From Clostridium sp. (GTDB lineage: Bacteria; Bacillota; Clostridia; Oscillospirales; Acutalibacteraceae), in NCBI GenBank assembly GCA_031272895.1, contig JAISSW010000010.1, positions 1 to 64,000 on the forward strand: DNA of 64,000 bases, written 5' to 3'. The position numbers were made by a program, and so were the translations under genes. This document shows positions 57,688 through 64,000 of this stretch, in pieces. How positions within the stretch are numbered: position 1 is the first letter of the stretch; the number at the start of each line of letters is the position of its first letter. The notes below the pieces were generated by a model. The model had not been told where the DNA came from and did not search any database. It saw nothing but the letters and a program-made list of their open reading frames with translations.

Positions 57688-60600
57688 ATGTTAGCAAGAA
57701 ACATTAAGCGAATTATCCAAAAGACACGGATTCCCGCCAGACGCACGCTGAGCAGCGTGTTGGCATTTGTAATGATGCTCTCGGCGGTTGTTGTGGCGCT
57801 GCCGTTAATGGCGACGTTTATGGCGACGCTGGTTGTCAGCACCGCCGGCACAGCCGACGCGGCAAACGCCTACGGTACTGGCGTTGCGGGCATTAACGCC
57901 GCCATTAACAATGGCGACAACTACCGCGCGGCGGAGCTGTTGCCAAGCGTTTTTTTGGTTGGCGACACAAAAGGTTCGTTCACCGGGAGAGCGCAGACAT
58001 CAACCATGAGCAACCCGCGGCAGTTTAACCTCACTAATACGGTTTATGGTATTAGTTGCACCCACAAAGAAATTTATGAGTGGCTGACAGCTAAGGCTAT
58101 ACCTACCTCACTAATAACAGCTGTTACGGAGGATGTCGGAGCAACGCGAACCGAATACAGGAGTGACGGCACGGTTCTGGAAACGGTTCAGAACGTAATC
58201 CTTGACCAAGAGCCCTCGAGCGGTTCGGTCATTAAGGGCTTTGCAACCTCGCGTGCACTGCTCTATAATGACACTCGAGGTTGGAGAGGAATAACTGCGA
58301 CGCTGTCTTACGGCACTTCAGGTCAGGCTTGGTATACAAACATAACCTTAACCGGCTCGTTTTCCCCAGATGATGCCAATTTTCATACAAGCGATCCGAT
58401 CACCAATACCCAGAACTATAGCCGCAGTGTTGGCAAAGCCATTGAGGAATACGACACATGGGATGACCTGCCGGCAAGCATTGGTGTGGAAGGAAAGCTT
58501 ACGATAACCCACACGCGTGAACGCGGCAATTTGCGGGTACAGGGCGTTAGGGCGAGCAACGACTTGACAGCGTCTTCTACAAACTACGACATTACATCAG
58601 GCGTTTATCTGCGTTCTAACGATGGCAGTGCAAGCACAGGAGAATATGGAACAATCGTCCGCGCTTACTCGGACTACCTCAGCGGGCTGAGCTTCACCAC
58701 AACCAAATCTGTGGACATTAAGTCCGTGCTCAACACCTGGCGCAACAGCTCCTGGATCGGTATAAACACCACGGTTGAAAAGCTCGTTGAGCAGTTCAAC
58801 CTTGATTGGTTGGACATAATGTATGCCGGCGCTGGTAATATGTGGGACACCCAAAAGGCTATTTGCATTGGGCGGCTTGAAGAGCTTGGCATGACCAACA
58901 GCGAGGCGGTTGCCGTTTGGGATAAATACATTGAGGACGACGCGCAAGACGGCTACAAAAAAGCCTGGATGAAAAAGGTTGACGCGGCAATCGCCGTGCA
59001 CGAAGCCCTGAACGATTTGGATAAATTCTTCGTTCCGTCCGAAAACCTTAACCCCGCGGGCAGCGACCCGAACAGCGGCCTTTGGTACGGCGGCTACTAC
59101 GCCGGCCCGACCAACACCTTCCGAGACGGCGGCGCCGCTTACACCGCGGCACAGGCGCTCGCGAAGGCAAACGCAATTGCAGCAGACCAAGCTGCCGGCG
59201 GCGCGCACCTCCTTAACAAGCTGGACCGCAACGGCGACGGCGTGGTAACCTCCGCTGACCTGTGGAGTATGTATAACACGGCAGTGACCGCCTTGGACGC
59301 GGCAATTAAGGTGAGGGACGCAACAATCCCCACATCTACCGATACGGCGTCCTCCGGCAAAAGTATGCTGTGGTTCATTAACGAGTATATCGACGGCAAC
59401 CTGAACGGCGGCGAAAACTATGGGCCTGTCGGCGCGGTGCCGGGCAAGGCTGCAGGCGTTAGTTATAAGAACGGAATTGGCTACGCAAGAGCCGATTATG
59501 CGGATATTAACGCTTCCAACATAGCCGATATCAGATGGGAACCCGCCGTGTGGACTTACAACGTCAAGGCAGTCTATGCGTTTATGTCTTGGGCGGAGAG
59601 CAAGAAAGTTATCATTGACTTCTCCACCGGCAACTACGGCTTAATCGGCGACTTCCACGTCGGCGCAAACGTTGACGACGACGGCAACAGCCCGTGGAAC
59701 ACCGACATCGCCGGAATTGACCCCTGGGACATCAACCTTGCGGACGGCTTGGACTCCGGCGAGGAAGCCCAGCTCAACGTGGCGTACAGCTACAAAAACA
59801 ACCCCGCGGACCCGGGCTACGACAGCTCCAAGGCTGACGTGCTTTACTCCACGGTGCAAATAATCACGTTGATGGATTATGCTTTCAGCTATAAAACCGT
59901 TGCGGATATGCTGAAGTCAATGTTAACCCCAGATGTGTTCGCCGTCGAGTTCCCCGATTACGACAAATTGGTGGACGTTTACGACGCACTCTCCGACGAA
60001 TACACCTACCGTATCAACATCTTTAACGATATTCTCGGTCTTGCGGAAAAGAACATCAACAAAATCCTTGGTTATGAGCCTCAGTGGTATGTCTACCGCA
60101 ACTGGTTCAAGGATAACATCACCGCTCCCGCGGACCTTACCGATCTTTCTGTTTCCCAACTGGCTACCCTGTTCGGCAAACTGAAGGATAAGTACGCAGA
60201 GTACAAGGATTACGAGGCAAAGGCGTGGGTAAACACGGACGAAGATGACCCCGCGTACGGCAAGGGCTTGCACGAGCTTGACCGCGACTCGTGGTGGGAT
60301 GAAATCTTTAAGATGGCTATCCCCATGACTGTGCCGGCGGACCCGCGCAACGGCACAACCGTTCCTGAGTACAACTGGGGCAAGGCGGTTCCTTCCGTCG
60401 CAATCGACAACACCGGCTTTGAGCTGGCGGGTCGTCTGCAAACCCAGGTTGAAGCCGCAATGAAGAAGTATGAGAGCTACTCCTTACAGAATATGCTTGT
60501 GTGGGTTGCGGGGCAAGAGGGCAAAACGCTCTCCCGCGATACCACAAGCGCGGTTGCTAACTATGCCCGCGCATATGCGGTTTACTCCATGGTTTCCCAG

Positions 60601-63600
60601 GATATTATCGGTAACTTCGCCACCGAAGCGGAAGCAATTAGATACCTCAACAACACATATGTGCTGCCGCTGCAAAGCATCAACCCCGCTGTGCCGATGT
60701 ATGACAACAGCATTTACACCGGCTCAAACTACTCAAGCTGCGCCGGCGAGGGCTACACAAACGGGCGTTCCGCAATCGGCGACTACCTCTTTATAGTCAA
60801 CGTGCTGGGCAAGTACGTCAAGGAATTCCAGGCAGACCCCGTTTGGTCCAAAACAGAGTGGTACAAGAACGGCACACAAATCACCGGTACATACGTCACC
60901 CGTTACGGTGATACCGTCAACCTGCCCTCCAGCGACCCGAGCGCGGTCACAGGTCAGGACGTGGCGCGTACCACGAACGAAGACTACACAGTCACCGGCG
61001 CACAGCTCAAATCCCTGCTTGACGCGCTCGACAGCATGCTCGGCAGCGAAGGCGACCTCAGCGACATTCTCAATGCCGTGGGGCTTGACCTTAGCAGCCT
61101 CGGCTTGGGTGTTTCGGGAAAAGTCAACGCGGAAACCGTTATCAACGCGGCTGTCAATAACTACCTTTACAGCAACGAAATCGTCAACACAATAGTCAGC
61201 CTGCTTTACGGCTTGGTGCTGCCAATGTTCGAGAACGTGTTCGCGGGCTTCTCCAACATGGAACTGCCGGCTGAGCTGACAAACACCACTTTCCTTAAAA
61301 TTTACTCACTGCACACCCTGCTTGCCAACAAGGGCTCCGACTCCTTGGAAAAAAACGTTTACTATATTCCTTCGGAAAATGGTGGAAGCGACGGTAACAT
61401 ACAAAATCGTCACGGCGAGAGCAACCACAATGGTATTTCCGACCTTAAGCTCTACCCTGACCTGTTGGGCAAGGCTGTTAAGGAGTATGCTGCGGCAAAC
61501 GGCTTGACCACAACATTCCAGAACGCGGTCAGCCAGCTCATGAACCCCACAAGCTACAAAACGGAAGACGTTGGTTCAGGCGCTATCAACATTGACGAGC
61601 CACTGGTGAAGTGGGGCGCGGGCGGCGGAGCAAAGCCCACGACAGGCTACACCTACAACGTGGACACCTGGCGTGACCCGTCCATCTTCCGACCGACCGT
61701 TAACCCGGACGGCACAATCAGCTACGAATACAAGACGGACTCCAACGGCGCGTACATCAAGTCCGGCAGCGCGGACGACCCCGCGACGCTGTATCGGGAT
61801 GAATCCCTCGTACAGGACACCACAAAGCCTGTCGGCTCGCTGTACATCGACTGGGGAATCAACAGCTTGACCGGCACTGCCCGCGCAACGCAGTTCAAAA
61901 CGGCAGTCGGCGCGGCGCTTTCCGGTATCTATCCCTTGCTGCAGGCGCTACTGCTCGGCATAGACTACGTTGGCTTTAACCCCAAGGTGGGCTACCTTTC
62001 AGGAACTACCTTAGACGATATTCTGGGAGATAGCAGTAACCCGTATCCAACAGGTTGGTACTACTATGGCGGCAATAATATTCCTATCATTGTGCCGACC
62101 ATATACCTCAAACTCACTGCTGATGGCAACGAAGGCTTTGGTAAACTTGTTACCCCAATTTTGGAGCTTCTGGCAGGCTTGACCACTGGCACCGACTCGG
62201 TCTATGACGCAATACCAACAGTAGACTATCTGAAAACACTGACCTACACTAAGCCAACCAAAACTCCATTGCGCAAGGACCAGGTTGACCTTGACCAAGA
62301 CTGGGTTACTGCGGGAACTGGCACAAGAAAGCGAAACGTTGCTCACTTCGGAGGCTTCTATCTAACGCAAGCAAATATTGAAGAGAGCAAAACCACCTAT
62401 GGCGTAAGCTGCTATGGTGATGCCACTTACTGGGACACAGGCGTTCCAATGGATCAGTACGACTACACCTATAGTGCGGCGGATACAGTTGACAAGAGCG
62501 TCAAGTTTGTTAACGCTCTGTTCAAACCCATTGACGCGTTCATTGACGTGGTTGGACAAAAGCCCTTGCAGGAAATCCTGCGCATTATTCCCAACATTTC
62601 CTACGCGCTCAGCCTCGACCGCATTTCCTCGCTGCTTGAGGGTGCGCTCAAAACCACCATCACCCCGGAGGTAAATGGTTTGGTTCAATTGGGTACACCA
62701 CGCGGCTCTTGTTCTGATTTCGATACCAGCAAACTTTTGGGCGATATGCCTAACGGCGCGCTCACCGGTGGTTCAACTTTCGATACCGGCAACAAAAACG
62801 GCAACACACAGTGGAAACGCAAGACAGGTTCACCTAGCCACAGTCTGTTCATGTATGCGCAGGTTCAGATAGGGTGGGGGCTTATAGATGGCACTAAAGA
62901 CGGCACAAACGGCAAAAATGACCCGGACCCCAACCTCAGTACTGGCCACATGGAGGTCGCCAACCTTGTTGGCGCAATGGACGCCATAGAGGTGGACGTC
63001 TTCGGTATGCTTGACCTTGCCAGCCTGGGTGTCGATGCCTACCTCAAGGCAGGCTCAATAGAGAACCTGCTGCTGGGCATCATGCCCGATGCGGCGGCGT
63101 ACCTACCCAGCGACATACTCGACATGACCTTGGGCACCTACGGTCCGGTCAAGTCCTACTCAGCCATTCCGCAAAAGCGCTCCTCCTCGGTTCAGGTGCG
63201 CAACTATGTGGATACTGAGGTCTACAACCTCTTCTACGGTATCCTGCGCTCCGTGCTTAACCCCAGCACCATGGGCAAGTTCGGTCTTAACCTTGGTAAC
63301 TTCGACACCGGCACGGCAATCGCCGCCCTTATGGAGCTGCATTCACCGTATGGCAACAACACGGGCGAACCTGCCGACGGCTACGCCATGAAGGCGATTG
63401 ACTACGGCACAAGCACCGTTGTTTACAACCCGTTTGAGTTCCGCGACGCACACTTCAGCAAGGACGAGGCGGAGCGCGTAATCAATAAGATTATCGCGGC
63501 ACTTACCGGCGGCGTGTTCTTCGACCTTGACGGCATGATTGAAACCCTGCTGGGCGAGAACGTCTACAACAACGCTACGTTCGACCTTGTTGTCAACCTC

Positions 63601-64000
63601 CTGCTCAGCTACATTGGACCGGACGGGCAATTCAGCGATATTCTCAGCATGGTAACCGGCATTGTGCCTGAGCTTGCCGGTATCCTTGAGAAGTATTCAG
63701 ATAAGTATGTACCCGCAACCTACAAGAAGGTTGAGGCGAAGTACTATACCTACAAGCTCAACGCGGCGCAAACAGCGGGTGAGTACGCGGGCGAGTACAC
63801 CAAGAGTGAAGTCCTCCCGGACGGCTATGTGTTCAAGGAATCCGGACTGGAGGACGACCCGGCGACGCCTTACATTGACGAGAGCTTGGTCTGCACTAAC
63901 CCGACCCTTGCCGGCACGGACACCGCTGTTACTGATGAGGATGAGCACCCCGGTGAAGCGTGGAACTTCACCACCGCTGGCGACCCGCAGTACCCCAACT
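57688..64000 (+). CDS. Giant secreted protein of unknown function (at least 2104 aa, truncated by window end)
   Basis: ATG 57688, RBS AAGGAG upstream; frame 1 read codon by codon to 63999 with no stop; signal peptide/TM RRTLSSVLAFVMMLSAVVVALPLMATFMATLVVSTAGTADAANA. Confidence 0.9.
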   Translation, partial: MLARNIKRIIQKTRIPARRTLSSVLAFVMMLSAVVVALPLMATFMATLVVSTAGTADAANAYGTGVAGINAAINNGDNYRAAELLPSVFLVGDTKGSFTGRAQTSTMSNPRQFNLTNTVYGISCTHKEIYEWLTAKAIPTSLITAVTEDVGATRTEYRSDGTVLETVQNVILDQEPSSGSVIKGFATSRALLYNDTRGWRGITATLSYGTSGQAWYTNITLTGSFSPDDANFHTSDPITNTQNYSRSVGKAIEEYDTWDDLPASIGVEGKLTITHTRERGNLRVQGVRASNDLTASSTNYDITSGVYLRSNDGSASTGEYGTIVRAYSDYLSGLSFTTTKSVDIKSVLNTWRNSSWIGINTTVEKLVEQFNLDWLDIMYAGAGNMWDTQKAICIGRLEELGMTNSEAVAVWDKYIEDDAQDGYKKAWMKKVDAAIAVHEALNDLDKFFVPSENLNPAGSDPNSGLWYGGYYAGPTNTFRDGGAAYTAAQALAKANAIAADQAAGGAHLLNKLDRNGDGVVTSADLWSMYNTAVTALDAAIKVRDATIPTSTDTASSGKSMLWFINEYIDGNLNGGENYGPVGAVPGKAAGVSYKNGIGYARADYADINASNIADIRWEPAVWTYNVKAVYAFMSWAESKKVIIDFSTGNYGLIGDFHVGANVDDDGNSPWNTDIAGIDPWDINLADGLDSGEEAQLNVAYSYKNNPADPGYDSSKADVLYSTVQIITLMDYAFSYKTVADMLKSMLTPDVFAVEFPDYDKLVDVYDALSDEYTYRINIFNDILGLAEKNINKILGYEPQWYVYRNWFKDNITAPADLTDLSVSQLATLFGKLKDKYAEYKDYEAKAWVNTDEDDPAYGKGLHELDRDSWWDEIFKMAIPMTVPADPRNGTTVPEYNWGKAVPSVAIDNTGFELAGRLQTQVEAAMKKYESYSLQNMLVWVAGQEGKTLSRDTTSAVANYARAYAVYSMVSQDIIGNFATEAEAIRYLNNTYVLPLQSINPAVPMYDNSIYTGSNYSSCAGEGYTNGRSAIGDYLFIVNVLGKYVKEFQADPVWSKTEWYKNGTQITGTYVTRYGDTVNLPSSDPSAVTGQDVARTTNEDYTVTGAQLKSLLDALDSMLGSEGDLSDILNAVGLDLSSLGLGVSGKVNAETVINAAVNNYLYSNEIVNTIVSLLYGLVLPMFENVFAGFSNMELPAELTNTTFLKIYSLHTLLANKGSDSLEKNVYYIPSENGGSDGNIQNRHGESNHNGISDLKLYPDLLGKAVKEYAAANGLTTTFQNAVSQLMNPTSYKTEDVGSGAINIDEPLVKWGAGGGAKPTTGYTYNVDTWRDPSIFRPTVNPDGTISYEYKTDSNGAYIKSGSADDPATLYRDESLVQDTTKPVGSLYIDWGINSLTGTARATQFKTAVGAALSGIYPLLQALLLGIDYVGFNPKVGYLSGTTLDDILGDSSNPYPTGWYYYGGNNIPIIVPTIYLKLTADGNEGFGKLVTPILELLAGLTTGTDSVYDAIPTVDYLKTLTYTKPTKTPLRKDQVDLDQDWVTAGTGTRKRNVAHFGGFYLTQANIEESKTTYGVSCYGDATYWDTGVPMDQYDYTYSAADTVDKSVKFVNALFKPIDAFIDVVGQKPLQEILRIIPNISYALSLDRISSLLEGALKTTITPEVNGLVQLGTPRGSCSDFDTSKLLGDMPNGALTGGSTFDTGNKNGNTQWKRKTGSPSHSLFMYAQVQIGWGLIDGTKDGTNGKNDPDPNLSTGHMEVANLVGAMDAIEVDVFGMLDLASLGVDAYLKAGSIENLLLGIMPDAAAYLPSDILDMTLGTYGPVKSYSAIPQKRSSSVQVRNYVDTEVYNLFYGILRSVLNPSTMGKFGLNLGNFDTGTAIAALMELHSPYGNNTGEPADGYAMKAIDYGTSTVVYNPFEFRDAHFSKDEAERVINKIIAALTGGVFFDLDGMIETLLGENVYNNATFDLVVNLLLSYIGPDGQFSDILSMVTGIVPELAGILEKYSDKYVPATYKKVEAKYYTYKLNAAQTAGEYAGEYTKSEVLPDGYVFKESGLEDDPATPYIDESLVCTNPTLAGTDTAVTDEDEHPGEAWNFTTAGDPQYPN

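Noticed and set aside
59672-63391. Series of short plus- and minus-strand ORFs in the last 6 kb
   Set aside because: All out of frame with the continuous giant ORF in frame 1; Thr/Pro/Arg-rich frame-shifted translations.

Overview
This 64 kb window looks like a chromosomal segment of a moderately GC-rich Bacillota/Clostridia-type bacterium. Its core is an uninterrupted S10-spc-alpha ribosomal protein operon (rpsJ to rplQ, about 14.7-29.6 kb, + strand) with no adk between secY and map. Around it are housekeeping genes: dnaX, smpB, nadD, an EF-G paralog, HPr, pyk, folC, tcdA, prfB, rplI, lysA-like, recA and a feo iron-uptake locus. There are also transporters: an ECF module with fused ATPases, an ABC-2 pair, an MMPL/RND exporter and QueT. 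A surface/secreted gene block lies at 36.5-42.8 kb (PI-PLC-like, GH13, LCP-like, transglutaminase lipoprotein, cohesin-like protein). No CRISPR array, transposase, rRNA or tRNA was recognised. The points most worth a second look are: (1) a giant secreted-protein ORF (57688 to beyond the window end, at least 2104 codons) that the ORF track omits because it has no stop inside the window; (2) a TOTE-type primase/helicase/PLD-like protein whose primase catalytic motifs look degenerate; (3) a 40-aa hydrophobic small-protein gene with its own consensus promoter, strong RBS and terminator, plus a second similar small ORF; (4) an SD-sequestering pseudoknot, preQ1-riboswitch-like, before queT; (5) paired TTAG-N6-CTAA boxes at the feo locus; (6) six ~80-aa repeats in the MMPL exporter; and (7) structured leaders before rpsJ and rplC. 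All family assignments are by eye from protein motifs; no searches were run.
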